64,000 nucleotides of DNA, taken from contig JAUYBL010000010.1 in assembly GCA_030693065.1 (NCBI GenBank), positions 226,441-290,440 on the forward strand, written 5' to 3'. Source of the DNA: Methylococcaceae bacterium. GTDB taxonomy: Bacteria > Pseudomonadota > Gammaproteobacteria > Methylococcales > Methylomonadaceae. Positions 8,354-18,100 of this stretch are shown here, one piece after another (position 1 is the first letter of the stretch; each line of letters starts with the position of its first letter). The notes beneath the pieces were generated by a model. It was not told the origin of the DNA, made no database searches, and worked only from the letters and a program-made list of their open reading frames with translations. A program made the translations under genes and the position numbers.

Positions 8354-8385
8354 ACGGGTAATGTCGGTTTTCTGGCATTACCCGT
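8354..8385. terminator. Second inverted repeat between convergent genes
   Basis: ACGGGTAATG (8354-8363) and CATTACCCGT (8376-8385) form a perfect 10-bp stem with a 12-base loop. It lies between priA and the convergent gene ending at 8406 and could stop transcription from either side. No clear T-run is present. Confidence 0.4.
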
Positions 8386-8405
8386 TGGAGCAACCCGGCT
8401 GTTTG

Positions 8406-8936
8406 TTATTTTGCCATCAAAGGAATAGATGCCCCAATAACCACATCGCTAGCACCTTGCAAAACACCTTCGACTTGAAGAAAACGTGCAGCGATTACTT
8501 TGGTGGTGGCTTTAGCTACTTTGCCGTAATACTTTTCAAGTAGCGCCGTACGTTGTTTGCGGAAAGTTAGTGAACGTTTAACAAGCTTATCGGCTTCTTT
8601 ATCAGTGATTTTATCGAAGCTGTCTGCATAATTTTTGATGATAGCCAAGCGTTCGTCGTTTAAGAGCTTCAACTCAGTGTCATAACGATAATACTGATCT
8701 AAAAATTTCTTTTCTTGCTCGGCATTCAAAGCCATCGCCTTCTTGACGAAATCCAGCCTCTCCATACGCGTAGTAAAGCGGAACATTTTCAAATCATCCC
8801 CTTCTTCGCCAGTGTCGACAGCTGGAGCTGCAACAGTTGAAGCTGGCTTTTCTCCTTCAGCATAAGCGACATTAGTAACTGCTGGAAGACTGGCTGTTGC
8901 AAAGGCCAAGAGGAAGGCAAATTGTTTATATTTCAT
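8406..8936 (-). CDS. Secreted helical protein of unknown function
   Basis: A 176-residue protein with a signal peptide (LLAFATASLPAVTNVAYAEG, cleavage near residue 27). A short Ala/Glu-rich linker follows, then a mostly helical body with heptad-like charge patterns (MERLDFVKKAMALNAEQEKK, DKITDKEADKLVKRSLTFRK). The layout resembles small periplasmic helical proteins such as Spy/CpxP-type chaperones, but the LTxxQ motifs of that family are not evident, so I do not name it. It is followed downstream by two hairpins and preceded by the divergent-free gap before sixA. Confidence 0.6.
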   Translation of the reverse strand: MKYKQFAFLLAFATASLPAVTNVAYAEGEKPASTVAAPAVDTGEEGDDLKMFRFTTRMERLDFVKKAMALNAEQEKKFLDQYYRYDTELKLLNDERLAIIKNYADSFDKITDKEADKLVKRSLTFRKQRTALLEKYYGKVAKATTKVIAARFLQVEGVLQGASDVVIGASIPLMAK

Positions 8937-9034
8937 TTTTTACTCCATTTTTTATTGTTAAATTGAACCAATAACTGCAATTCATTTTTTAGTATTAAAA
9001 GGCCAGCTTCGTTAAGTTAAGCCGTTGCCAACAC

Positions 9035-9544
9035 CTACTTTCTATCCGGCCGAATCAGCGTCACCCATTTAGCGCCGCCTTCGGCCAATTGATCCCAGCT
9101 GCCTTTAAAGACCAACTGCACCAGCGCCGCCGTAGACATTCGACTGGCATCATCAGGCAACGGCTCAGTGCAACTACCAACCAACTTTAAAAGCAGTTCT
9201 TCCAGCCCGGGATTATGTCCAACCAACAACACTTTGCGCGCCGTGTTCGGGCAAATTTGCAGTATCGACAGCAAAGTAGTGGCTTCTGCCTCATAAATAT
9301 TAGGATTTAAAACGATCGCCTCCGAATCGATAGCCAATTGTTTGCAGACAAGTTCAGCGGTTTGCAACGTTCGTAAAGCGGGAGAACTGAGCACCAAATC
9401 AGGTAAAACCTTCCTGTCATGCAACCAGCGACCTATCCATTTGCTATCCTGTCGACCGCGTTTTTTTAAAGGCCGGTCAAAATCCGCCAGCCCTTCCGGT
9501 CTATCTGCCTTGCCATGCCGTAATAAAAAAATCTCTCGCATCAT
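9035..9544 (-). CDS. sixA: SixA-type phosphohistidine phosphatase
   Basis: A 169-residue member of the histidine phosphatase superfamily. The phosphate-accepting RHG motif is at the N-terminus (IFLLRHGKADRP, about residues 7-11). The second catalytic histidine is in VLLVGHNPGLEELL (about residue 107). The length and layout match SixA, which removes phosphate from histidine phosphotransfer proteins. The partner here is unknown. It stands alone, reading toward the secreted helical protein. Confidence 0.8.
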   Translation of the reverse strand: MMREIFLLRHGKADRPEGLADFDRPLKKRGRQDSKWIGRWLHDRKVLPDLVLSSPALRTLQTAELVCKQLAIDSEAIVLNPNIYEAEATTLLSILQICPNTARKVLLVGHNPGLEELLLKLVGSCTEPLPDDASRMSTAALVQLVFKGSWDQLAEGGAKWVTLIRPDRK

Positions 9545-9898
9545 AACTTTACCCCGCTCTGCTTAATGAGAGTCGACACAATGCTTGATGTAAAATCAAA
9601 ATACAAGCGGCTGGTGACGTAATCACTCACACGTTAACAAACAATGAAGGGATTTAAGACTTTGCTCAACCGCTGCGTGGTCATTATTATCAAGCTGGCC
9701 TACCCGAGCCAAAATCAACCAATTATCCAGAGTAAACAGTTTAAGACGAATGATTAACGGCACTGGTAAACCGGTAACAGATAAGTTTTCAATTGAGGTG
9801 TCTAAATGCCAGACTGTAATGATCCAGAAAATTCAAGAATTTGAGTTGAACAAAAGGTAAATAAGCGTCGTTTCCTATCAGATGAGACAGCCTATAGA
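9545..9898. other. Gap between sixA and the restriction gene
   Basis: No gene I can support. On the minus strand the frame 9626-9832 is open for 69 codons and ends in a TGA at 9623, but it has no start codon in a sensible place and matches no family I know. It may be the tail of a lost gene. I see no RNA gene or terminator. Confidence 0.3.
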
Positions 9899-10081
9899 AT
9901 GGATAGTCCAAAAACACAGGCAGCCTTGTAAATAACCGAAAAAGAAATTTTTGCAGAAAAGCTCGAAGAATTTGTCACCGAGCTTAAAGAGCATATCAGT
10001 ACAGATGATGGTCAATGGACAGTAAAAGGCTTTATTGATATTTTCAAGAACATATACACAATCTCTTCTGATACCAAGATT
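9899..10081 (+). pseudogene. Interrupted N-terminal part of the EcoRV-type nuclease
   Basis: Read in the frame of the downstream nuclease, ATG at 9899 gives ten codons (MDSPKTQAAL), a TAA stop at 9929-9931, then 50 sense codons running straight into the nuclease. Those 50 codons (for example DDGQWTVKGFIDIFKNIYTI then SSDTKIVS) align in sense with the N-terminal part of EcoRV, where SDTKVLS occurs. No ATG, GTG or TTG exists in frame between the TAA and GTG 10082. Either a nonsense mutation broke the start of the gene, or it uses a rare ATT/ATA start, or the base call is wrong. Confidence 0.55.
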
Positions 10082-10762
10082 GTGTCGAAAATCCTTGAAA
10101 TTCATCTATTCCCTAAAATTTTGCATTTTGCACAAACTAACGGGTACAAAGTGGTTCTTGCCGATCACCAAAATTACTACCCCGATATATCTTTTGTCAA
10201 AGCCAGCGATGAAACTATCAAATTCGCCGTTGATTTTAAAACAACTTATCGAAACCCAAAGAAGCCTCATTTATGTAATGGATTTACGCTTGGTTCACAC
10301 GGTAAATATTTCGAAAATCGCACTAGCACTAAAAACATCCAATTTCCGTATGGTTCCTATTCAGGACATTTCTGCCTTGGCATCATCTACGACAGAACAG
10401 ATGGAGCAACAATTGAAGAGACAAAAGCACAAAGTATCGATGAACTACATTCAATTGTGTCGGTAGTAAGTAACTTTCACTTTTTCGTTACTGAAAAATG
10501 GAAAATTGCCAGCGATAAAGGTGGTAGTGGATACACCGCCAACATAGGAAGCATCAACAATATCGCAGATATAATCTGTGGCAGAGGCATGTTTTCAAGG
10601 CTTGGTGAACACTGGTTTGATGAGTACTGGATGAACTATAAAAAAATAACGATCCAAGATGGCAAAGGCGGTACGAAAAAAATCTCTACATTGAGAGAAT
10701 TCGTAGAGTACAAGAACGGTGATCTGTCTTTGGTTGTAAGTAAGAGGAATGGTGAAGAATGA
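10082..10762 (+). CDS. EcoRV-type type II restriction endonuclease, N-terminus probably disrupted
   Basis: Counting from GTG 10082 the protein has 226 residues. It matches EcoRV as I remember that sequence: [46 protein letters not shown] and F--YW-NY. The PD-(D/E)xK residues are Asp35, Asp51 and Lys53, with the same spacing as EcoRV Asp74, Asp90 and Lys92. EcoRV cuts GATATC to blunt ends; the conserved recognition-loop region suggests the same or a close target, which is an inference. This start would lack about 39 residues of EcoRV's dimerisation region, and those are encoded upstream but cut off by an in-frame TAA. The stop overlaps the methyltransferase start by four bases. Confidence 0.8.
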   Translation: MSKILEIHLFPKILHFAQTNGYKVVLADHQNYYPDISFVKASDETIKFAVDFKTTYRNPKKPHLCNGFTLGSHGKYFENRTSTKNIQFPYGSYSGHFCLGIIYDRTDGATIEETKAQSIDELHSIVSVVSNFHFFVTEKWKIASDKGGSGYTANIGSINNIADIICGRGMFSRLGEHWFDEYWMNYKKITIQDGKGGTKKISTLREFVEYKNGDLSLVVSKRNGEE

Positions 10763-11676
10763 CCACAAAAGTTGGTGTGCCTCCGATCAAGTCGCAAGGC
10801 ATAAAAACCAAGTTGATTCCTTGGATTAGAAATATTGTTCCGGACGACTTTACTGGCGTGTGGATTGAGCCTTTTATGGGTACTGGTGCAGTTGCTTTTA
10901 ATACTGCGCCTCGCAATGCGATTTTGTGTGATACCAACCCCCACTTGATTAACTTTTATTCCGGCCTAGCATCTGGAAAAATAACGCCTGAAATAGTCAA
11001 GGAATACCTTATACGAGAAGGAGAACTCCTATTGTCAAAAGGTGAAGAACATTACTATTTTGTCAGAGATAGATTCAATTCCGAGCACTCTTCACTCGAT
11101 TTTCTGTTCTTAAATCGTGCTGGATTTAATGGCATGATTCGGTTTAATCGAAAAGGCGGATTTAATATCCCATTCTGTAAAAAACCACAACGCTTTGCGC
11201 AAGCTTATGTAACGAAAATCACTAATCAAGTCGAATGGGCTTACAAAATAATCAAAACAAAAGAATTCATATTCAAATGCCAAGATTTTAATAAAACCAT
11301 TTCTGAAGCATCGCCATCAGACATTATCTACTGTGACCCACCCTATATTGGCAGGCATGTTGATTACTACAATGGCTGGGATGATTCTCACGAGCAAGAG
11401 CTATTTGATAGGCTTTCTGATTTTTCAGGAAAGTTTATTTTATCGACTTGGCATCACAATGACTATCGGGAAAACGAATACATTAAAACCCTATGGTCAA
11501 GGCATTCGGTCCTTACGCGTGAACATTTTTATCATGTTGGTGGTAAAGAAAAAAACAGAAATCCTGTTATTGAGGCTCTAGTTACAAATTACACTGCAAT
11601 TTCTACTGAGCAGAAAAAAGAAAGCCCAATTCAATATGGACTGTTTGAAACACAAGGAAAATGTGACGCTGCATGA
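10759..11676 (+). CDS. EcoRV-type DNA adenine-N6 methyltransferase (Dam/D12 class)
   Basis: A 305-residue class alpha adenine methyltransferase. Motif I is [12 protein letters not shown] (about 37-48) and the catalytic motif IV is [16 protein letters not shown] (DPPY at 193-196). The rest follows M.EcoRV closely from memory: [71 protein letters not shown]. By that likeness it should methylate the first A of GATATC and protect the host. It is complete, with an ATGA overlap to the nuclease gene. In the original EcoRV system the two genes are divergent, whereas here they are in tandem. Confidence 0.9.
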   Translation: MTTKVGVPPIKSQGIKTKLIPWIRNIVPDDFTGVWIEPFMGTGAVAFNTAPRNAILCDTNPHLINFYSGLASGKITPEIVKEYLIREGELLLSKGEEHYYFVRDRFNSEHSSLDFLFLNRAGFNGMIRFNRKGGFNIPFCKKPQRFAQAYVTKITNQVEWAYKIIKTKEFIFKCQDFNKTISEASPSDIIYCDPPYIGRHVDYYNGWDDSHEQELFDRLSDFSGKFILSTWHHNDYRENEYIKTLWSRHSVLTREHFYHVGGKEKNRNPVIEALVTNYTAISTEQKKESPIQYGLFETQGKCDAA

Positions 11677-11731
11677 CTTAACCGTCATTTTGTAAGCAAA
11701 GGTTCATAAGAGATTACGAAATATGAGCTGA

Positions 11732-11826
11732 CCATAGGATGCTACAGATACAAGCCGGTGCATCGCTCGCGATTAATACCCAATGAGAAGTGCCATGCAC
11801 TGCTTAGCTCATCCTATATGGTGTTT
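11732..11826. repeat. Possible degenerate inverted-repeat element
   Basis: Near-inverted ends CCATAGGATG (about 11733) and CATCCTATATGG (about 11820-11826) flank roughly 75 bases with no coding content. Ends reading aggatg/catcct recall the short non-autonomous repeats common in gammaproteobacteria. The right end overlaps the antitoxin remnant. Weak evidence. Confidence 0.3.
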
Positions 11827-12109
11827 CTGAAGCCTCTGCCTCGAACTTAATTTTACCCTTGGCATATTGATAAATTAGCGAGCTAATCAGGGTTTGATAA
11901 GGTAGTTCCTTACTTAGGGATTTAGCTTTGATACGCTCAAATATCACTCTCTAACAATCGAATACTGATGGCTTTTTCTTGCCCATTTGAGTAATTGCAA
12001 TTTACTTATAACGTTTTTTTTCGTTTTCTACATCGTCAATACTGTTGGCTTCATTGCCTTCGACGTATTCAATAATCGCTTTTTCTTCTGCTGAAAGTTT
12101 ATCTGTCAT
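11814..12109 (-). pseudogene. Decayed CopG/BrnA-type antitoxin
   Basis: ATG at 12109 starts a 35-codon frame (MTDKLSAEEKAIIEYVEGNE then SIDDVENEKKRYK) that ends at TAA 12002. This is the N-terminal part of CopG-like antitoxins that normally continue into a ribbon-helix-helix domain. After the stop, broken frames still show that domain: KKKAISIRLLES, then, after a TGA, ERIKAKSLSKELPYQTLISS and a tail to 11814. At least two disruptions are therefore visible. A short open stretch upstream (about 12100-12203, minus strand, ending KKYLKGAKHDR) overlaps the antitoxin start and may be what is left of the toxin. The whole unit looks dead. Confidence 0.6.
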
Positions 12110-12207
12110 GTTTGGCGCCTTTTAAGTATTTCTTTTGGTATTTACGACTACGAATAATGTTCTTTAGATAAATCGTTACTGCATCATCTACAAAAGGCAC
12201 ATGGTAC

Positions 12208-12238
12208 TATATTGGTATTAACAACTCCACGATACCAA
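12208..12238. promoter_or_regulatory. Operator-like inverted heptamers at the gntR start
   Basis: TATATTGGTAT (12208-12218) and ATACCAA (12232-12238) form an inverted pair TTGGTAT-N13-ATACCAA ending one base before the ATG at 12240. The same 11-mer recurs upstream of the PEP-CTERM gene (14164-14174), and ATACCAA recurs upstream of pfkB. This suggests a shared GntR/HutC-type operator. Confidence 0.45.
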
Positions 12239-12239
12239 G

Positions 12240-13067
12240 ATGACTTCAACCATATTAAAATCCACAGCCATAAAAACCGACACACTTGCTGCCAACGACA
12301 GCAGCGCATTTATTGAAAAAATAAGACCAGACAGCGGCATTTCTGAGCCGGTTTATAAGCAGTTGTTGCGCCGCATCACTGACATGATCCAATCCGGTGA
12401 GATTAGCGACGGCTTTAGTTTGCCTTCCGAACGCGCTTTAGCTGAAGCACTTAATCTTAGCCGTACCACTGTTCGACGCTGTTATGAAGAACTGCGCGCC
12501 CAAGACCAAATCAACACCCATGGCCGGGCTGGGGTAACAGTCAAAGCGCCGCCGTCGCGCATTAACCCGGAAATGGGTCGGTTGAAAGGCTTTACAGAAG
12601 AAATGCGCGAGCTTGGCATCACGCCTTCCACACAATTGCTGGAACAAAAAATCGTCAGCGATCGCACTATTGCATCACTGTTCAATCGTCCAGCCAGTGC
12701 TCGATTTCTACGTTTGGTACGTGTGCGTTTAGGTGATGACAGTCCACTATCACGGGAAGTTGCCTGGTACGACCTGACTGTTGCGCCTGCCTTGGCTGAG
12801 TGGGATGCAGCCGGATCGGCCTACCAATTTATTGAGCAGCAGTGCGGTATTAAACTGATTAACGCTGAACAAACCATCGAAGCCGTGTTAAGCAACGATG
12901 AAGAAGCGGTTGTGTTTGGGTTTGAAGAGCCTGGCCCTTGCCTGCTGTTAAAGCGAAAAACTTATACGGACAATGGACAGATTGTTGAATATGTCGAAGG
13001 CACCTTCCGGGGAGATGCTTATACCTATCGGGTTAATCTGATGATGTCGTCAAACGTCGCGACGTAG
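12240..13067 (+). CDS. GntR-family regulator, HutC type (UTRA domain)
   Basis: A 275-residue DNA-binding regulator. The winged helix-turn-helix lies at about 33-100 (EPVYKQLLRRITDMIQSGEI, LPSERALAEALNLSRTTVRR). It is followed by a UTRA effector domain of HutC type (about 110-265, with ARFLRLVRVRL, REVAWYDL and VEYVEGTFRGDAYTYRV). HutC/UTRA proteins sense small sugar- or amine-like metabolites. It is convergent with a PfkB-type sugar kinase, a plausible target. No ribosome-binding site precedes ATG 12240 and an operator-like repeat abuts it, so the mRNA may be leaderless. Confidence 0.85.
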   Translation: MTSTILKSTAIKTDTLAANDSSAFIEKIRPDSGISEPVYKQLLRRITDMIQSGEISDGFSLPSERALAEALNLSRTTVRRCYEELRAQDQINTHGRAGVTVKAPPSRINPEMGRLKGFTEEMRELGITPSTQLLEQKIVSDRTIASLFNRPASARFLRLVRVRLGDDSPLSREVAWYDLTVAPALAEWDAAGSAYQFIEQQCGIKLINAEQTIEAVLSNDEEAVVFGFEEPGPCLLLKRKTYTDNGQIVEYVEGTFRGDAYTYRVNLMMSSNVAT

Positions 13068-13122
13068 GCATCGCTCCTTCAACTTAGATGTCAACGATGC
13101 GCTTCACGTTGTTCAGCACATC

Positions 13123-14106
13123 CTACACATTGTATTTAACAGCATTAAAGACAGTCGCGGGTTTGGCTTGGGCTTGCATGAATTCAGATATTTCCGCCCG
13201 TGTCGGCAGAGCCTGCAACACGCCTTGCTTACCGGTCACCCAGGCACCACAGGCGCAAGCCAATTTTAAAGCCTCGTCCAGATCAAGGTGCTGCAGTAAT
13301 GCCGACGCCAAACCTGCACTAAAAGCATCGCCCGCCCCCGTTGCATCAATTGCGATAATCGGCCAAGCAGGCTGATGAATTGCAACCTCTTGAGTCAACG
13401 CCACACAGCCCTGCTCGCCCAGCGTCACGACCAGCAATTCACCCCGCCAGCCGCATTGATTTGCCCAACTAGGTAATCGACTAAGCCACTGTTCCGGCGG
13501 TAAGTGCCCGGTATCTTCTTGCTCAAACAGTAACGCCGCTTCGGTTTCATTGATGACCAGAATATCGGTAAGCGCCAACAATTCGGCATTCGGCAACCGC
13601 CATGGCGAAGGATTCAACATCGTGCGAGTACCCTGCTCACGAGCCAACCGAAACGCTGCCAGAATCGGCGCTTCCGGGATTTCAAATTGCCCGTAAACCA
13701 AATCAATCGGCGGTAAGGCCGTCATCGTCTGCTCGACATGTTCAGCGGTTAACAGCGCATTCGCCCCTGGATAAATCGCCAGAAAATTATCGCCATTAGG
13801 CGCGACAAAGCCCACACCAAAGCCGGATTGCTCACCAATCTTAAGAGTCCAGCGGCTATGCAAGCCTTCATCGAGCAACAGTTGCAGCACCGATTCAGCA
13901 ATAGAATCAGCACCTAGCGGTAACAACATTTCCACCTGCACAGCTAGCCGATGCGCGCCTAGTCCGACATTGAGGCCTTTACCGCCATGCTCGGCCCATC
14001 TTTCACTCGCACAAAGGGACTCGCCGGGTAACGGCAGACGTGCCACTTGTAAGCAGTGGGCATTGACGTAACTTGCAAGCACAAAAATGGTCACCCTATC
14101 TCCCAA
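13123..14106 (-). CDS. PfkB-family (ribokinase-like) carbohydrate kinase
   Basis: A 327-residue sugar kinase. It has the N-terminal G-rich substrate motif (ERWAEHGGKGLNVGLGAHRL) and the C-terminal PfkB signature DATGAGDAFSAGLASALL (about 253-270), whose Asp is the catalytic base. NPSPWRLPNAEL and DILVINETEAALL are typical ribokinase-group segments. The substrate cannot be named from sequence: ribokinase, fructokinase or pseudouridine-kinase-like roles are all possible. It converges on the gntR gene and shares operator-like heptamers with it, so it is probably under that regulator. Confidence 0.85.
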   Translation of the reverse strand: MGDRVTIFVLASYVNAHCLQVARLPLPGESLCASERWAEHGGKGLNVGLGAHRLAVQVEMLLPLGADSIAESVLQLLLDEGLHSRWTLKIGEQSGFGVGFVAPNGDNFLAIYPGANALLTAEHVEQTMTALPPIDLVYGQFEIPEAPILAAFRLAREQGTRTMLNPSPWRLPNAELLALTDILVINETEAALLFEQEDTGHLPPEQWLSRLPSWANQCGWRGELLVVTLGEQGCVALTQEVAIHQPAWPIIAIDATGAGDAFSAGLASALLQHLDLDEALKLACACGAWVTGKQGVLQALPTRAEISEFMQAQAKPATVFNAVKYNV

Positions 14107-14126
14107 TCTTTAGATTTATATCAACT

Positions 14127-14174
14127 ATACCAAACGAAAAACGCGAATTGACACCCTGTCATTTATATTGGTAT
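14127..14174. promoter_or_regulatory. Operator-like heptamers between pfkB and the PEP-CTERM-like gene
   Basis: ATACCAA (14127-14133) and TATATTGGTAT (14164-14174) lie in the divergent promoter region. They repeat the heptamers at the gntR start but point outward and are farther apart. Binding by the GntR protein is inferred. Confidence 0.4.
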
Positions 14175-14218
14175 CTTTATGGTTCTTTTTTAGAGCTCAA
14201 CAAACAAAGGTGCCCGCC

Positions 14219-15100
14219 GTGAAATTTTACCGCGTACTTTTTTTATATTTATTGATATTTTGTTATTCACCACTTAGTAATGCTTATACAACATTCGCCA
14301 GCGCAGGCGCTAAAGTAGGGGGGCATTCGTATCCTGAGCCATCGCCGTACACGGTATTGCCATTTACAGATGGTCAAACGGATTCTCATACAAACGCAGT
14401 TTCACACGCTTATGCCTCGGTATACGATCAAGGTTTCGATGCCAACACAGAATCCGGCTATTCCTACAGAAGACAAGCAATAGCTTCAGCCGACGCTAGT
14501 CCAGGCATATTAAAAGCCTACGCCAGTGCCGGTTATTTTTTAGATGGCCCAAACCCACCTAATAATCTTGGTGTGGTTGGAGTTGGCAATGCCGAATTCA
14601 CAGATACTTTCTCGATTTTTTCGAGTAAATTTTTCGTCGATATTAATATTGAATATCACTTAAGCGGCAGTTTGCAGGGCTTAGCTAAAGTCAAAGGCGG
14701 CTTAAGAATATCTTCCTACGCTAACACGTTTAACATCAACGCAAGTGAGGCATTTGCTTCCCCGTTGCAGTTTGACTGCTCATCAAACATTAGCTCTTGC
14801 ACAGGCAAAGCCACAATTTCAGTACCCGCCAATTGGGATATATCGATTTCCGGTTTTTTGGAAGTCCTTGCTGCAGCCAACACCGATCCCAATACACATA
14901 AATACGGCGATGCTTTAGCAAATTTCGGCAATACTGCCCGGATATTTATTAGCCCGGTAGACCCCAGAAATCGCATAGTCAGTAGCAGCGGTTTTAATTA
15001 CTCGCCTGTGCCACTGCCCGCTTCAATCTGGCTGTTTGGCTCAGCCTTAATGGGTTTAGTCACTCGTTTCTGCATAACTAGAAAAAACTCCAACACTTAA
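14219..15100 (+). CDS. Secreted protein with PEP-CTERM-like sorting signal
   Basis: From GTG 14219, seven bases after AAAGG, the protein has 293 residues. It begins with a signal peptide (MKFYRVLFLYLLIFCYSPLS, cleavage after SNA). The mature part is rich in Ser, Ala, Tyr and Asn with no domain I recognise. The C-terminus has VPLPASIWLFGSALMGLVTR then basic residues (ITRKN). This is the methylotroph/gammaproteobacterial version of the PEP-CTERM signal (V-P-LPA-WLFGS-L-GL-helix-basic), used by exosortase to process and export surface proteins. The TTG at 14168 in the same frame would destroy the signal peptide, so I rejected it. Confidence 0.75.
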   Translation: MKFYRVLFLYLLIFCYSPLSNAYTTFASAGAKVGGHSYPEPSPYTVLPFTDGQTDSHTNAVSHAYASVYDQGFDANTESGYSYRRQAIASADASPGILKAYASAGYFLDGPNPPNNLGVVGVGNAEFTDTFSIFSSKFFVDINIEYHLSGSLQGLAKVKGGLRISSYANTFNINASEAFASPLQFDCSSNISSCTGKATISVPANWDISISGFLEVLAAANTDPNTHKYGDALANFGNTARIFISPVDPRNRIVSSSGFNYSPVPLPASIWLFGSALMGLVTRFCITRKNSNT

Positions 15101-15154
15101 TTCACACCCCATTTTGTTGTTTTACTAACAATCAAATATCTGCAAGGAGTTGCT

Positions 15155-18100
15155 ATGAAACCGATTACCGCCCCTTTAAACCAAACCCAGCAAGGCGACG
15201 ATGTTGCCAACTTACAGCAAGCGCTGCGCGCACTGGGACTAGAAATTTCCCCAGCTGAATTTCGCGATACTTTTTTTGGGGAAACCACTGTTAACGCGGT
15301 ATTGCGGTTTCAGCATTCACAGCATATTGATGGTCGCGGCAATGTGGATAACGATACGGCGGCGGCACTCAATAGAAATTTGCGCGAAAGAAACCTATTA
15401 GCCCCCGAGTTTCACGTCAGCGGCCACGTTGTCGATGTTGTCGGTGCGCCGGTGTCGGAGCAAATGGTGACTGTATTTGACGTGGACTTACGCGGCATAC
15501 GCCTCATCGACAATCTTCAGCAATTAGGAGAGCTATTACAAAGCCCTGGTTTCCAGCTGCTAGGCAGAACCCGCACTGATGCCGATGGTTTTTACAGTAT
15601 CGGTTTCGCCCGCGAGCAATTTATTTTTGCCGATAAAAGCCATGCCGATCTGCTGGCCTTTGTGGTTGCTGATGGTTTGCTGGTCGAGCGCTCTCGTTTA
15701 GCCTCAAAACGTGATTACATCAACGCGACAGACGTTGTTGACCTGGATATTGGTCTGCGCGATGCCCAACTGTTGCGCGGTGTTTCCGAATGGCAACGCT
15801 TGCTTAACGCGATAGAACCAATCCTAACCAGCAGCGACATCAATTTGGCGGACATTGCTGATTCGGATCAACAAATCGCATTTTTGGCGCAGGAAACAGA
15901 TGTCGATAGCGAGCAATTGCGTACTGCGGTTCAAGCTAGTGCGCTAGCCCAAAACCAATTAGACAGAGACGATGCCGAATTATTGTATGCTTTGGGCCGT
16001 CAACAGACCGGCTTACGTCTGATTGAGCTGCACGACATCCTCGAAGCGGAATTATTTTCCCGCTTACAAGCTGCGATTGCTTTAAACATCATCGCCAATA
16101 AAGCCGACGAGCGACTAAAAGATTTTTTAGCGCGACTGCTAAAAGTAGCCAGCAATGACATCATCAATCCGGACAATACATCCCCCTCCATTCAGGCGTT
16201 TAACCGATCCTTAACAGCCGCTAACTTAACATCCGATGGCGCCAAACGTGCCGTGATTACTGCTGCACAACGCTTCAATGGCGACGACCCTAAACAATTT
16301 TGGACCGAACACCTACCGCAAGCAGGCCTGGATACAGCACAGATCGAGGGGTTAAAACTCAATAATCAGCTGTACGCACTGACTGACGGACATCTGCCAC
16401 TGATTGAAGCTTTACAGGCACAGCGGGGCATAACGTCAGCCGCAGAATTACTAAATTTCACCAATCAAGACTGGCAGGATACGCTTGCCGGTGTTGGTTT
16501 GCCCGAAGGCATTGAAAATGCCGACGGCTTTGTTACCGAGTTACGCGACACCTTGCATGCCGCCTACCCGACCGCCCAAATTGCCCTGATGGTGCAAAGA
16601 CAGGAATTCTCCACTATCGGCGAGTTACAAGCACCGCTCGTTGAGTTTTTTCAACGTGCGCCAAGTTTTGATTTCAGCAACTCGCGCGTGGAAGATTTTG
16701 CCGAGATCATCAATAACGTTGCCCCTGAACAAACCCAAAATATCGCGGTAAGCGATACCTTAAAAACCTTGCAGCGGGTATTTCAAATCAGCCCGACACC
16801 TGAGGCGATGGTGCAATTGCACGACGCGGGTATTCACTCTGCTTTTCAAGTGGCTGGGGTGCCTGAAGCTTCATTTGTTAAACGCTTTAGCGCTATTCTG
16901 GGTAGCGAAGAGCTGGCCCGCTTGGTGCATAATCGCGCCGGTTTTGTCAGCACGCGCGTGCTTGATGCCATCATCAGTACTCGCGAACTGACCGATATAG
17001 CAAAACCTGCCGCCAGCGGTTCCGATAGCGCCGACACTCTGGCGGCGACTAAACAGCTATTTCCCAATTATGAAACCTTGTTCGGAGACCTTAGCCTTTG
17101 CGAATGCAGAGATTGTCGAGCGGTCACATCACCGGCCGCTTACTTGGTCGACATCCTGCAATTTTTAGGTGCGCTTGACCATAACGCTAAAGGCAAATCG
17201 CCTTTGGATGCTCTGGCAAAGCGCCGCCCGGATTTGCTGCATTTACGCCTGACCTGCGAAAACACCAACACCATCATTCCCTATATCGACTTGGTTAACG
17301 AAGTGTTGGAATACTACGTAGCGCATGACCAACTCGATGCCCAAGCCATCCAAAACAACAGCAACGAAACCGCCAGCGAACTGCGCGCCAATCCGCAACA
17401 TATCAGCCTGGACGCTTATAAAAAGCTGGCAACAGCCGTTTATCCCTTTAGTCTGCCTTATCATAAGCCCTTGGACAACATTCGAGCTTTTCTGCCGACT
17501 ACTCTAAAACGCGCCGATCTTATGCGCCGATTTGGTATTAGCGGCCCGGCAGCTGTGGCCGAACAATTGCTGCTGTCCGATCGCGAATACGCCATCATCA
17601 CTAAGGATGCTGGCGATACTACCGAGCTATGGGCGTTTTACGGCTTTGCCGATGAGGCTGCCATGCAGCTCTCGCTACCAAATGTGCCGGAGTTTTTAAA
17701 TAGAACCGGCCTTAGTTATATCGATTTGGTCGCCTTATTAAAAACCCGTTTCTTAAATCCGGGACTTGCAGCACTGGATTTTGTCGACGAGATATTTAAA
17801 ACACCCATCGCAACCGGTGATCCGGCCCCCTTCGATAGCCAACAGGTGTATAACCTGCTGCGCGACATTAACGCTGATCTATTAAACCCGGCCGACGACC
17901 CGCTGATCAGACAAACGTTAAGCCAACGCGGCATCACTAATCCCGATGATTTCATCGCCTGGACTAAAGCCCATTTTGCCGACATTAACGCCAGCGTTTT
18001 ATTATTCGAGCAAGAAGGTCGCTGCCAGCTTGCCACTACCCAACTAAAAACCGTCGAGCAAATCTACAGCCCCGTTGCCGAGCCCGTATCAACAGATTTC

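Noticed and set aside
9626..9832. Minus-strand open frame of 69 codons
   Set aside because: No plausible start and no recognisable motif; mentioned only as a possible gene remnant.
10035..10466. Plus-strand open frame of 143 codons over the EcoRV-like gene
   Set aside because: It is a shifted frame of the nuclease, which has clear family motifs; the overlapping frame has none.
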